This document shows, one piece after another, positions 1 to 10,299 of a stretch of 64,000 nt of DNA. The stretch comes from JAJEAO01 sp963667635 (GTDB lineage: Bacteria; Acidobacteriota; Vicinamibacteria; Marinacidobacterales; Marinacidobacteraceae). A program made the position numbers and the translations under genes. The notes beneath the pieces are model-generated. The model had not been told where the DNA came from, did no database searches, and worked only from the letters and a program-made list of their open reading frames with translations. The DNA is taken from assembly GCA_965232015.1 (NCBI GenBank), contig OZ246946.1, positions 558,001 through 622,000 of the forward strand, in the 5' to 3' direction. Numbering within the stretch: the stretch's first letter is position 1; every line of letters starts with the position of its first letter.

Positions 1-536
1 TGTCGCAGCTCGAGGAGCTCGGGAGGGCGGAGGTCCGGCGGCGCATCCTGCCTCCCCTCGCCGCGCTCTCCGGTATGCCGCGGCTTCCGGTGGACGAGGA
101 GGGGGCGCGACTCCTGGGGCACGGACGCGCGGCGCCGGGCCCGGCGGCTCGCGGAGCGCGCCGCGAGGGGCTTCGGGCGGCGGTTCGACCCGGTCCCGGG
201 CGGTCCGCCCCGGAGCTCGTGGCCATCGTTCGGCCGGTCGCGGAGGGCTGGCGACCCGTCCTCGTATGGCGCGTCGGGAGCGCATCGCGCTGTGGTAGTC
301 TCCCGCCGCACAACGACGCGACTCCTGACCCTGTGATCGCGGCGCAACATCCATCGGGTCTGCTCCGTCGGAGCGATCCGGACACCGCATCAGAACGGCC
401 CCCCCGCCCCCAGGCGGCTATTTCGGGCCCCACGGCATCACGAGACCGGACGAGACGATCCCGGGACGACAGGAAGAACAGTGGCTCTACAAGACTCCGC
501 CCGGCGGGAGATCATCGGGAACTTCCGTCGGCATGA
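1..536 (+). CDS. truB: tRNA pseudouridine-55 synthase TruB, C-terminal part (5' truncated by window)
   Basis: The window opens inside a frame (read from base 3) whose first 75 or so residues match the C-terminal part of TruB: a PPLAALSGMPRLPVDEE segment, then a GHGRA turn and an ELVAIVRP strand ending near VLVWR. TruB makes pseudouridine 55 in the T loop of tRNAs. Its place directly before rpsO and pnp is the classic order in many bacteria. Oddly, the frame does not stop after the expected end near base 275 but runs to 536, overlapping rpsO by 56 bases with a low-complexity Arg/Pro/Ser tail. The true end may be earlier through a frameshift or sequence error. The catalytic N-terminal half is outside the window. 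Confidence 0.72.
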   Translation, partial: SQLEELGRAEVRRRILPPLAALSGMPRLPVDEEGARLLGHGRAAPGPAARGARREGLRAAVRPGPGRSAPELVAIVRPVAEGWRPVLVWRVGSASRCGSLPPHNDATPDPVIAAQHPSGLLRRSDPDTASERPPRPQAAISGPTASRDRTRRSRDDRKNSGSTRLRPAGDHRELPSA

Positions 537-750
537 GGCCGACGTTGGCTCTCCCGAAGTTCAGGTCGCCCTTCTGACGGCCCGGATCAAGGGCCTCACC
601 GGGCACTTCGCCGACAACGCGAAGGACCACGCCTCCCGGCGCGGGCTGCTCAAGATGGTGAGTCGGCGTCGCCGGTTGCTCCACTTCCTCCGTCATGAAG
701 ACCCGGGCCGCTACCGCGCTCTCATCGCGGCGCTTGGGCTGAGGAAGTAG
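481..750 (+). CDS. rpsO: 30S ribosomal protein S15
   Basis: The 89-residue product has the normal S15 length and signatures: GSPEVQVALLTARI near residue 24, LTGHF, KDHASRRGLL near 50 and a final RYRALIAALGLRK. S15 binds the 16S rRNA central domain and helps form the intersubunit bridge. The start is GTG at 481, chosen because AGGA at 471-474 lies six bases before it and the family N-terminus fits. It follows truB and is separated from pnp by 99 bases, so co-transcription with pnp is likely. In other bacteria S15 represses its own mRNA through a 5' leader structure; I cannot confirm such a structure here. Confidence 0.96.
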   Translation: MALQDSARREIIGNFRRHEADVGSPEVQVALLTARIKGLTGHFADNAKDHASRRGLLKMVSRRRRLLHFLRHEDPGRYRALIAALGLRK

Positions 751-849
751 GCCGGTCGCCTTCGCGAACCGGTCCGTCTCTCGATCAGCGCGCGGAACTG
801 CGGCGAGGGTCCGCTGTCGCGCACGAGTTCACTCCTGGAAGGAAAAACA

Positions 850-3138
<2,289 letters not shown>

Positions 3139-3333
3139 TCCAGTCGCCGGCCCCGGCGGACTGCGGGGCGCGTGGTCGTCGAGAACGGGTTTCTCTCCCG
3201 TCTGACCTTCGCGCCTCCGTCCGGGCCGGCGTTCGCTCATCCTGAACCGCCGCTACGGCCTCCACGGTCCTCCGGGGCATGGCGCCGGGGCGTCGCTTCC
3301 CTGCGGCCCCGGGCGGCCCGTTGGTGCTGGAAG

Positions 3334-4092
3334 CTACGCGCGGACAGCGAACCGGAAGTCGCCGCGGTAGCCCGCGGTGGGGTCGCCGACCACGGCTGCA
3401 AGCTGGAGCGACACTCCGTCCCGAAAGATCCCGTCCTGTTCGTTCGTCGTCGGGTTCCGGCCGCGCCGGGCGTAGGCGCCGGTCGCGTGAACGACCGCGC
3501 TCACATCGTCGGGGAATGCGATTTGTGACGCGCCGAGAGTACGACCCTCCAGGGAGGCCTCCACGTGGATGTGCGTGGCCCGTCCCGGGTACCAGCCGGG
3601 GTACACCGTGATGAAGCGGACCTTGCCCTCGGCGTCAGTCGTGAGGGCGCCGCGGAGGAAGCTCTCGTTCTGTTCGCTCCCGTACTGGGAGTAGTCGCCG
3701 TCGGCGTCGCACTGCCAGATCGAGACCTCGACTCCGGACACCGGCGAGCAGCCGTCTGCCGAGTTGACGACCGTGATCGTGAGATCCAGCGCGGCCCCGT
3801 CGCGCCCTCCCCGAACATCGCTTCGAATGAACTCGCCGATGGTCGGGAATGGTCCCTTCGTCTCCGATGGCGTGGAAACGCAGTCGGAGTCGGCGGGCGC
3901 CGCCGTCGCCGGCGTGGTAGGCGCCGGGGAAGGCGAAGATGTCGCGGGAGCGGAACTCGCCCCGTCCTCACAGCCGCTCGCCAGGCCGGCCGCGGCGGCG
4001 AGGAGTCCGAGGACTCTCCGGCGGCTCGGTGCGACACGCCCGGTCGGCTTCGCCTCAAGTCGCCGCCTGGGCGCCGAGATCACCGGGTTCAT
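3334..4092 (-). CDS. Intradiol ring-cleavage dioxygenase-like lipoprotein
   Basis: The 252-residue product begins with an Arg-rich signal (SRRR, hydrophobic stretch, then LASGC lipobox near residue 41), so it should be exported and lipidated; the twin-arginine-like run suggests Tat export. After a Pro/Ser/Thr linker comes an intradiol dioxygenase fold with ETKGPFPT, SIWQCDADGDYSQYG and the hallmark PGWYPGRATHIHV, which carry the Tyr and His residues that bind non-haem Fe(III) in this family. The substrate is unknown; secreted members are often annotated from protocatechuate homologues without proof. It is convergent with pnp; the 195-base gap between them shows no gene. Confidence 0.85.
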   Translation of the reverse strand: MNPVISAPRRRLEAKPTGRVAPSRRRVLGLLAAAAGLASGCEDGASSAPATSSPSPAPTTPATAAPADSDCVSTPSETKGPFPTIGEFIRSDVRGGRDGAALDLTITVVNSADGCSPVSGVEVSIWQCDADGDYSQYGSEQNESFLRGALTTDAEGKVRFITVYPGWYPGRATHIHVEASLEGRTLGASQIAFPDDVSAVVHATGAYARRGRNPTTNEQDGIFRDGVSLQLAAVVGDPTAGYRGDFRFAVRA

Positions 4093-4208
4093 TCGATCCG
4101 TGTCGTAGCCGCGGGTATTGTCGCGCCGATCAGGAGTACCGGGCGGGGCGCGGAGCCCGTATTCCGGGCGGCCACGTCAGGGCGCTGCCGCCGCCCGTCT
4201 CCGCGTGG

Positions 4209-6959
4209 CTACGAACAGCCGGAGGTGGAGCCGCAGTTCAGGCACTTGAAACAGGTGCCGCTGCGGACCATCAGCGCCCCGCAAGTCGAACACGGGGGAG
4301 CGTCGGCAAACACCGCGGCCGGTTCCACGACCTGCCGCGGTCGAGCCCGGTAGTCCGCCGTCCGTTCCGGGAGATCGTCGGACTCCAGCGGGTCCGCGTC
4401 GGGAGCGGTCCGGGTCTCGTCTTCCTGGAGGAAGCGGTGCCCGAGCCAGCGGAAGATGTAGTCGGTGATCGAGTCGGCGTAGGGGATCTCCTGGTTCCCG
4501 GTGTAGCCCGAAGGCTCGAAGCGGGTGTGAGAGAACTTGGGCACGAGGACCGAGAGCGGCACGCCGTACTGGAGGTTGTAGGACACGGCCCGGGCGAAGG
4601 CGTCCATGAGGCCCGAGACGAACGAGCCTTCCTTGGCCATCCGGAGGAAGATCTCGCACGGCGAGCCGTCCTCGCGCAGGCCGACGGTCAGATAACCCTT
4701 GTGGCCGGCGATGTCGAACTTGTGGATCACGGCGTCCCGCTCCGGCGAGAGGTGTTCCTTCTCCGAGCGTCGGAGACCCATCGTCTCCGGGGCCGGAGTC
4801 GGGGACGGCGCCGCGTCGTCGGTCTCGGCGCTGGACTCACCCACGTTCAGGGGCTGGGCCAGCTTGCTTCCGTCGCGGTAGATCGCCACCGCCTTCAGTC
4901 CCCGCTTCCAGGCGGCGACGTAGGTTTCCTCGATGTCCTCCACCGTGGAATCCGCGGGCATGTTCACGGTCTTCGAGATGGCGCCGGAGAGGAACGGCTG
5001 CACGGCCTCCATCATCTTCACGTGGCCGAGGTAGTGGATGGTTCGACTGCCGCCGACGGGCAGGAGGGCGCAGTCGAACACGGCGAGATGCCGGGGCTCG
5101 AGATCCGGCGCCTCTTCCACATGCCCGTGTTCGTCCACATGATCGAGGATGCGACGGACCGCCCCTTCGCTGTAGCCGAGCCGCTCGAGGGCGGGTCGAA
5201 CCGTCTGGTTCACGATTCGCATGATGCCGCCGCCGGTCAGCTTCTTGTGCTTGATGAGCGACAGGTCCGGCTCCACGCCGGTGGTGTCGCAATCCATCAT
5301 GAGACCGATGGTTCCGGTGGGCGCCAGCACGGACGCCTGCCCGTTCCGGAAGCCGTGCACCTCCCCGAGCTCGATCGCCTCCTTCCAGACGTCCTGCGCC
5401 CGGCGGAGCACCGTTGCCGGGACGCCTTCCTCGGCGATCCGGTGGGAGGCATTCCGATGCATCCGCATCACTTCGAGGAACGGCTCACGGTTTTGGGGGT
5501 ATCCCGCAAAGGGCCCGGTCACGGCGGCGATCCGGGCGGATTGGCCATAGGCGCGCCCGGTCATGAGCGACGTCAGGGCCGCCGCATAGGCGCGCCCGGG
5601 CTTGCTGTCGTAGGGAAGCCCCGACTGCATCAACAGGGCGCCGAGATTGGCGTAACCGAGTCCGAGAGGCCGGTAGTCGTGCGAGTTCTTCTCGATCCGC
5701 TCGGTGGGATAACTGGCGTTTCCGACGATGATCTCCATCCCGGTCAGGAGCACATCCACGGCGTGCTCGAAGCCGTCCACGTCGAACTCTCCGTCATCGA
5801 GGGCGAACTTGAGCAGGTTCAGGGAGGCCAGGTTGCAGGCGCTGTCGTCCAGATACATGTACTCCGAACAGGGGTTCGAGGCATGGATCCGGTCCGTGTT
5901 CTTCGACGTGTGCCAGCGGTTGATCGTGTCGTCGAACTGCATCCCCGGATCCCCGCACTGGTGCGCGGACCGCGCGATGCGGCGGAGGAGCTCGCGGGCG
6001 GGCAGGGTGTCCATCCGGTCGCCGGTGGTCACGGCGCGGGTGGACCATCGCTCGTCGTTCTCGACGGCGCGCATGAAGGCATCGCTCACGCGCACGCTGT
6101 GGTTGGCGTTCTGGTACTGGATCGAGGCGTAGGCCTCCCCGTTCAGCGATCCGTCGTATCCGGCGGCGATCAGGGTGTGAGCCTTCCTCTCTTCGCGCGC
6201 CTTGCAGTCGATGAACGCGAAGATGTCGGGGTGATCCGCATTCAGGATGACCATCTTGGCCGCCCGCCGGGTCTTGCCGCCGCTCCGGATGACTCCGGCG
6301 AACGAGTCATAACCCTTCATGAACGACACCGGGCCGGAGGCGGCGCCGCCGGTGGAGAGCCTTTCCCGGGAGCTGCGGATCGAGGACAGGTTGGAGCCGG
6401 TGCCCGACCCCCACTTGAACAGCATCCCCTCCGTCTTCGCGAGCGTCAGGATGGACTCCATCGTGTCGTCCACCGAGTTGATGAAGCACGCGGAGCACTG
6501 GGGACGCTCCTCCACGCCGCAGTTGAACCAGACCGGGGAGTTGAAGGCGGCGTACTGGTTCACCAGCAGCCAGGTGAGCTCGTCCCGAAACGACTCTGCG
6601 GCCTCATCGTGGGCGAAGTAGCCGTCCCGGACCCCCCAGGCGGTGATCTGTTCGGCGACGCGCCCGACGAGCTGGCGGACGCTCGTCTCGCGTTCTCCCT
6701 TTTCGAGTGACCCGTGGAAGTACTTGGACGCCACGATCGTGGTGGCCATCTGGGACCAGCTCTTCGGGAACTCGACGTCCGGCTGGGCGAAGATGGTCTC
6801 GCCGTTTTCGTCGGTGATGATCGCGTCGCGCCGCTCCCACTCGATCTCGTCGAAGGGAGAGACCCCGAGCCGGGTGAACCGGCGGGACAGGTTCAGTCCG
6901 CGGATCCGACCGTTGCGGCGGCGGGTTGGAGCAGCGATGGTCTCGACGGCAGTCTGCAC
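4209..6959 (-). CDS. nrdJ: Adenosylcobalamin-dependent (class II) ribonucleoside-diphosphate reductase
   Basis: This 916-residue enzyme makes deoxyribonucleotides using an adenosylcobalamin-generated thiyl radical. The barrel motifs include NPCSEYMYLDDSACNL with the redox Cys, the ACFINSVDD segment, and APTGTIGLMMD. A C-terminal TSCPD-type region ends in a zinc-ribbon-like CSTCG...CFKCLNC tail, typical of bacterial NrdJ. I place the start at GTG 6959 because AGGAGG lies about six bases upstream; an in-frame GTG at 6980 would put that Shine-Dalgarno inside the gene. Two NrdR boxes and a leader hairpin sit upstream, so expression is probably repressed by NrdR when dATP is high. No class I or III partner gene is seen here. 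Confidence 0.96.
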   Translation of the reverse strand: MQTAVETIAAPTRRRNGRIRGLNLSRRFTRLGVSPFDEIEWERRDAIITDENGETIFAQPDVEFPKSWSQMATTIVASKYFHGSLEKGERETSVRQLVGRVAEQITAWGVRDGYFAHDEAAESFRDELTWLLVNQYAAFNSPVWFNCGVEERPQCSACFINSVDDTMESILTLAKTEGMLFKWGSGTGSNLSSIRSSRERLSTGGAASGPVSFMKGYDSFAGVIRSGGKTRRAAKMVILNADHPDIFAFIDCKAREERKAHTLIAAGYDGSLNGEAYASIQYQNANHSVRVSDAFMRAVENDERWSTRAVTTGDRMDTLPARELLRRIARSAHQCGDPGMQFDDTINRWHTSKNTDRIHASNPCSEYMYLDDSACNLASLNLLKFALDDGEFDVDGFEHAVDVLLTGMEIIVGNASYPTERIEKNSHDYRPLGLGYANLGALLMQSGLPYDSKPGRAYAAALTSLMTGRAYGQSARIAAVTGPFAGYPQNREPFLEVMRMHRNASHRIAEEGVPATVLRRAQDVWKEAIELGEVHGFRNGQASVLAPTGTIGLMMDCDTTGVEPDLSLIKHKKLTGGGIMRIVNQTVRPALERLGYSEGAVRRILDHVDEHGHVEEAPDLEPRHLAVFDCALLPVGGSRTIHYLGHVKMMEAVQPFLSGAISKTVNMPADSTVEDIEETYVAAWKRGLKAVAIYRDGSKLAQPLNVGESSAETDDAAPSPTPAPETMGLRRSEKEHLSPERDAVIHKFDIAGHKGYLTVGLREDGSPCEIFLRMAKEGSFVSGLMDAFARAVSYNLQYGVPLSVLVPKFSHTRFEPSGYTGNQEIPYADSITDYIFRWLGHRFLQEDETRTAPDADPLESDDLPERTADYRARPRQVVEPAAVFADAPPCSTCGALMVRSGTCFKCLNCGSTSGCS

Positions 6960-6997
6960 GGGGCCTCCTCCTTGGTCCACTAGCGCTTGATGGCGCC

Positions 6998-7026
6998 GCC
7001 GTTACGCTCCTGGCGAGCGTAACGGC
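6998..7026 (-). promoter_or_regulatory. Perfect 12-bp hairpin in the nrdJ leader
   Basis: Bases 6998-7009 and 7015-7026 are exact inverted complements with a 5-base loop. The hairpin lies between the predicted -10 element (7044-7049) and the nrdJ start at 6959, so it would be in the mRNA leader. It lacks a U-tract, so a simple intrinsic terminator is unlikely; an mRNA-stability or translation-control role is inference. Confidence 0.6.
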
Positions 7027-7043
7027 GAATACGCAGTGGCGCG

Positions 7044-7049
7044 AATATA
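7044..7049 (-). promoter_or_regulatory. Candidate -10 element of nrdJ
   Basis: The minus strand reads TATATT here, one of the few AT-rich hexamers in the region. It sits ten bases downstream of the first NrdR box, which would therefore cover the -35 region. The predicted leader is about 75-80 bases, too short for a cobalamin riboswitch. Confidence 0.5.
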
Positions 7050-7058
7050 CATCACAAA

Positions 7059-7074
7059 CCACAACATGTTGTGG
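7059..7074. promoter_or_regulatory. NrdR box 1
   Basis: The sequence CCACAACATGTTGTGG is a perfect 16-bp palindrome. Its centre is 32 bp from that of the second box, about three helical turns, which is the tandem arrangement known for NrdR boxes upstream of ribonucleotide reductase genes. It overlaps the predicted -35 region of nrdJ, consistent with repression. Confidence 0.85.
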
Positions 7075-7090
7075 TGCGGCCGCTCGGAGA

Positions 7091-7106
7091 CCACAACCCG
7101 TTGTGG
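7091..7106. promoter_or_regulatory. NrdR box 2
   Basis: The sequence CCACAACCCGTTGTGG is the second 16-bp inverted repeat, identical to box 1 except for the two central bases. Its 32-bp centre-to-centre distance from box 1 supports cooperative binding of the ATP-cone repressor NrdR. The nrdR gene itself is not in the window. Confidence 0.85.
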
Positions 7107-7199
7107 TTTCGCCGGTTTCGACGATGCGGCGCGAACCCCGCGGCCCCGGGTCCGACCGCGGGAGCCGGCGCGGCGCCAGATCCCGCGCCCGCCAGACGG

Positions 7200-9587
7200 T
7201 CAGAGGTTGTTGGGACGCCGGCGCGCGGCGCCGCCGGAGGAGGATCCGCCCGAGGATCCGCTGCGGTTCGATCCCGTCGCGGTGGGGGTGCTGCCGCCGC
7301 CGGAGGACGACCCGGTGGAGGAAGAGCCGTTGGCGCCCGCCCGGGACGAACTGACCCCGGTGGGCCGTCCACGGCTCGCCGAGGGACGGCTGCTGCTGGC
7401 GCTCGGCCGGGTCCGGACCGATCCGCTGGGTCGGGTCCGTGAGGAGGCCGCCGGCCGGCCGCGGGAGCTGGAGGAGGGCCGGGAGCGGGAGGGGGTGGAG
7501 CTCGAGGGTCGTCGGGTGGAGGGCCGGGCGGAGGAAGGCCGGGACCGGGAGGGGGTGGAGCTCGAAGGTCGCCGGGTGGAGGGTCGGGCGGAGGAAGGCC
7601 GGGAGCGGGAGGGGGTGGAGCTCGAAGGTCGCCGGGTGGAGGGTCGGGCGGAGGAAGGCCGGGAGCGGGAGGGGGTGGAGCTCGAAGGTCGCCGGGTGGA
7701 GGGTCGGGCGGAGGAAGGCCGGGAGCGGGAGGGGGTGGAGCTCGAAGGTCGCCGGGTGGAGGGTCGGGCGGAGGAAGGCCGGGAGCGGGAGGGAGTGGAG
7801 GTCGAGGGTCGCCGGGTGGAGGGTCGGGCGGAGGAGGGCCGGGAGCGGGAGGGAGTGGAGCTCGAAGGTCGCCGGGTGGAGGGTCGGGCGGAGGAGGGCC
7901 GAGCGGAAGAGGGTCGGCCGCGAGATGTCGCGGGAGGCCGCACCGCGGACGGTCGGCGCGCGCCGGCCCCGGAGCGGGAGCCGGAGGCGCGGGGACGGGG
8001 CGGCCGGCTGCCCCGTCGAGCGCCGCTGCGAACGGTCGTCGAGGGAGCGGCGCGTTCGCCCGTTGTGCTGCGGTTGGCTTCGCGACGGGACGATGCGGAG
8101 GATCGAGCGGTGGCGCTCGTCCGTCCGCCTGGCGTCGTGACCGCGGCGGGACGATCGGCGCGCGAGGTGGCGGCGCGGGCGCGGGCCGAGGGCGAAGCGA
8201 TCCGCTGCGCCCGCGCCGTGGTGCGCTCGCCGCGCGAGACGGCGGTCCCGATGTTCCCTCCGTTGGAGAGCCGGCGGGTCGTGGCCCGGGCGGCCCGGAC
8301 CATCCCGGTCTCGCCGTCGGCCCGTCGCGCCAGGCCCCGGTCGAGCGTTGCGCCCCGGGCGAGCACCTGATCCACCTGCCGAACCCGGGCGGTGCCCAGC
8401 CGCCTCGCCGATGCCGGTGTGCCGACCGCCGCCCGGCTGGTCGCGCTCCATGCCCGCCGGTTCATGCGGCTGTCGCGCCGGACGGCCGTCCCGACGATCT
8501 GTCCGCGGCGTCGGCCGCCGGAAGCGGTCAGGACGCCGTGCTCGTAGAAGGAGTACGTCGGGTAGCCGTAGAGATTCAAGGGGCCCCACGCGACCCAGTC
8601 CGGTCCGTAGGCCCACGACACCCACCCGGGGCCCCAGACGCGTCCCGGCACCCAGTACCAGCCGTAACGGCCATGCCCCCACCGGCCGTAGTGGAACGGC
8701 GCCCAGCCCCACGGATCGTGCGAGACCCACGTATAGCCGAACGGGGTGTAGGCCCAGCGGCCCAGCCGGTAGGGCGCCCAGCCGTCCGAGACGAACGGGT
8801 ACCACTGCCAGCCCAGGTAAACGTCGTAGTGCCAGCGCCCGTGGCCGTGCAGGTCGGAAACGTGGTCCCGGATCTCTTCGGGGAGTTCGTCCACCGGAGC
8901 GTCGGCCACCTGCTGGTGGCGCTCTCGGCGATCGCCGGCCCACGCGAGGAAAGCGTCCTCGGTCCGGTCCCTGTTGAACATCTCGACCGGAGCGGGGGCG
9001 GCGCCCTCGGCGGCGAGGGTGCGCTGCCCGGCGCTGACGAGCACCGAGCCGTGGTCGGTGGCCACTGTCGCGATCCCGTCGTACACCAGGAACTGCACGG
9101 TCCTCCCGTCGGGCAACAGGTCGGTCCGGAACTCGCCGGCCCCCTGCGGGGTCAAGGCGCCCCCGGGCGTTTCGACCACGACCGGGGCGTCCTCGGGCAC
9201 GACGAGGGCGAGGCTCCCCGTCCAGAACCCGAGGCGATGAGGACGGTCGCCCTCGACGTAGTCGAGCTTGGTGCCGGCGTCTATCCACACCAGCACGCCG
9301 CCGGCGAGCCGGAACTCGGCCTGTCCCTCTTCCCGGGTCCAGATGCGGTCGCCGGGCAGGAACGGACTGTTGCGCTCGGCCTCGTTCGCGCCGAAGTCGT
9401 CGGCCCGCTGGTGCCACACGTCTCCCTCGACGAGAGTGAGGTTGCCGTAGCTGTAGGAGGTGGTCTCCGCGGCGCCCGGACCTCCGGTCTGCGCCGCCGC
9501 CGTCGTGGCGAGGGCGAGAAGGCCGACGCCGAGAGCGCTGATGCGTAGCCCCCGTCGCGCGGGGTCGGGAATCGCTCGATGCAGCAT
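7200..9587 (-). CDS. Secreted FecR-domain protein with Trp/Tyr-rich region and Ser/Arg/Pro repeat tail
   Basis: The start at ATG 9587 is supported by GGAGG eight bases upstream and a signal peptide (ALGVGLLALATTAAAQ). The 795-residue product has a FecR-like beta domain (about 35-215: LVEGDVW, GDRIWTREEGQAEFRLAGG, VETPGG), a segment dense in Trp, Tyr and Gly (about 249-350, repeated GRW/GWAP/GPGWV motifs as in DUF6600-type proteins), then a long Arg/Ser/Thr/Pro tail. Seven 20-residue repeats (RPSSARPSTRRPSSSTPSRS) occupy about 562-705. FecR domains sense or bind at the envelope; here no sigma or TonB partner is adjacent. The basic tail could bind anionic polymers; that is inference. Confidence 0.8.
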   Translation of the reverse strand: MLHRAIPDPARRGLRISALGVGLLALATTAAAQTGGPGAAETTSYSYGNLTLVEGDVWHQRADDFGANEAERNSPFLPGDRIWTREEGQAEFRLAGGVLVWIDAGTKLDYVEGDRPHRLGFWTGSLALVVPEDAPVVVETPGGALTPQGAGEFRTDLLPDGRTVQFLVYDGIATVATDHGSVLVSAGQRTLAAEGAAPAPVEMFNRDRTEDAFLAWAGDRRERHQQVADAPVDELPEEIRDHVSDLHGHGRWHYDVYLGWQWYPFVSDGWAPYRLGRWAYTPFGYTWVSHDPWGWAPFHYGRWGHGRYGWYWVPGRVWGPGWVSWAYGPDWVAWGPLNLYGYPTYSFYEHGVLTASGGRRRGQIVGTAVRRDSRMNRRAWSATSRAAVGTPASARRLGTARVRQVDQVLARGATLDRGLARRADGETGMVRAARATTRRLSNGGNIGTAVSRGERTTARAQRIASPSARARAATSRADRPAAVTTPGGRTSATARSSASSRREANRSTTGERAAPSTTVRSGARRGSRPPRPRASGSRSGAGARRPSAVRPPATSRGRPSSARPSSARPSTRRPSSSTPSRSRPSSARPSTRRPSTSTPSRSRPSSARPSTRRPSSSTPSRSRPSSARPSTRRPSSSTPSRSRPSSARPSTRRPSSSTPSRSRPSSARPSTRRPSSSTPSRSRPSSARPSTRRPSSSTPSRSRPSSSSRGRPAASSRTRPSGSVRTRPSASSSRPSASRGRPTGVSSSRAGANGSSSTGSSSGGGSTPTATGSNRSGSSGGSSSGGAARRRPNNL
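7471..7900 (-). repeat. Seven 60-bp tandem repeats inside the FecR gene
   Basis: The period is exactly 60 bp (20 codons), with nearly identical copies and a partial last one. In frame they encode RPSSARPSTRRPSSSTPSRS. The near identity suggests recent expansion or homogenisation, and copy number is likely to vary between strains. Confidence 0.95.
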
Positions 9588-9725
9588 GGGAAGAACCTCC
9601 GGGATCGTGCGCGTGAAGGCTCCGCCGGGCCTCCGGCGCGGTGTCACAAAGTCAGCCCATTCCGACGCAAACGGCATGCCAGCGAGAGACCCCGATCGCG
9701 AGGACCGGGCCGGTCGAAGCGGCCC

Positions 9726-10235
9726 CTACGGTTCGAGGCGTGACAGGAACGCGTTCGCCTGGTTCCGGGCCCGCGTGGAGCGAAACTCCCGCCAGACCGG
9801 CCGGATCTCGCGGTCCCGGGTCACGAGCCGCGCCATCTTGCTGCCGTCGGGATCCACTTCGAGGAGGGCTTCGAGCCGCTTCCGCATCGGCCCCGCGGGC
9901 AGCGATTCCACGAAGGTGTCCTGCTCCTCGAGCGTCTCTTCCAGCCGCGGCTTCGGGATCCCGATGAAGCGCCCCCGAACATCGGCCTCGAGCTGCCACA
10001 CCATCTCCCGGGTCGCGGCGTCGTCCTGGTCCTCGGCGACGCTCACCACCCGCTCGGTGTCCCCGTCGTAGTAGTAGGTGCGCTCCGGGCCGTCGTCGAA
10101 AAACGCGGCGACGAGCGCCTCCAGGAGGGATGGATCGTGGACCACGGCGAGCGGCGAAGGTGCGACGGCCTCGGGCTGCCTTCCGTCCCGGGCCCTGTAG
10201 CGGGGAGCGTAATGGACAGAGGCCGCGGCAGGCAA
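9726..10235 (-). CDS. UPF0158 family protein
   Basis: The product resembles the UPF0158 family: an acidic N-terminal segment followed by RVVSVAEDQDD, RGRFIGIPKPRLEETLEEQDTF, a central helical part and a final RPVWREFRSTRARNQANAFLSRL. No enzymatic motif is visible and the family has no established function. The longest frame begins at TTG 10235; a GTG at 10145 would give 139 residues beginning just before the conserved part, and neither has a convincing Shine-Dalgarno. It lies between glpX (64 bases upstream) and the FecR gene, all on the same strand. The 138 bases between it and the FecR gene hold no other gene. Confidence 0.65.
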   Translation of the reverse strand: MPAAASVHYAPRYRARDGRQPEAVAPSPLAVVHDPSLLEALVAAFFDDGPERTYYYDGDTERVVSVAEDQDDAATREMVWQLEADVRGRFIGIPKPRLEETLEEQDTFVESLPAGPMRKRLEALLEVDPDGSKMARLVTRDREIRPVWREFRSTRARNQANAFLSRLEP

Positions 10236-10299
10236 CGCCGTTCCCGACGCCTTCCTCGGGTCGTCTCGGGGTGTCCCCCGACGCGGGCCGACCGGCGCG

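Noticed and set aside
3939..6710. A 923-codon open frame on the plus strand opposite nrdJ
   Set aside because: It mirrors nrdJ almost exactly and has no protein-family motif. Long antisense frames are common in GC-rich genes.
6960..7043. Possible cobalamin riboswitch in the nrdJ leader
   Set aside because: The predicted leader is about 80 bases, shorter than a cobalamin aptamer, and has only one simple hairpin; NrdR boxes explain the control.
7036..8370. A repeat-rich 444-codon plus-strand frame opposite the FecR gene
   Set aside because: The minus strand has the ribosome site, signal peptide and FecR domain; the plus frame is only open because the 60-bp repeats keep all frames free of stops.
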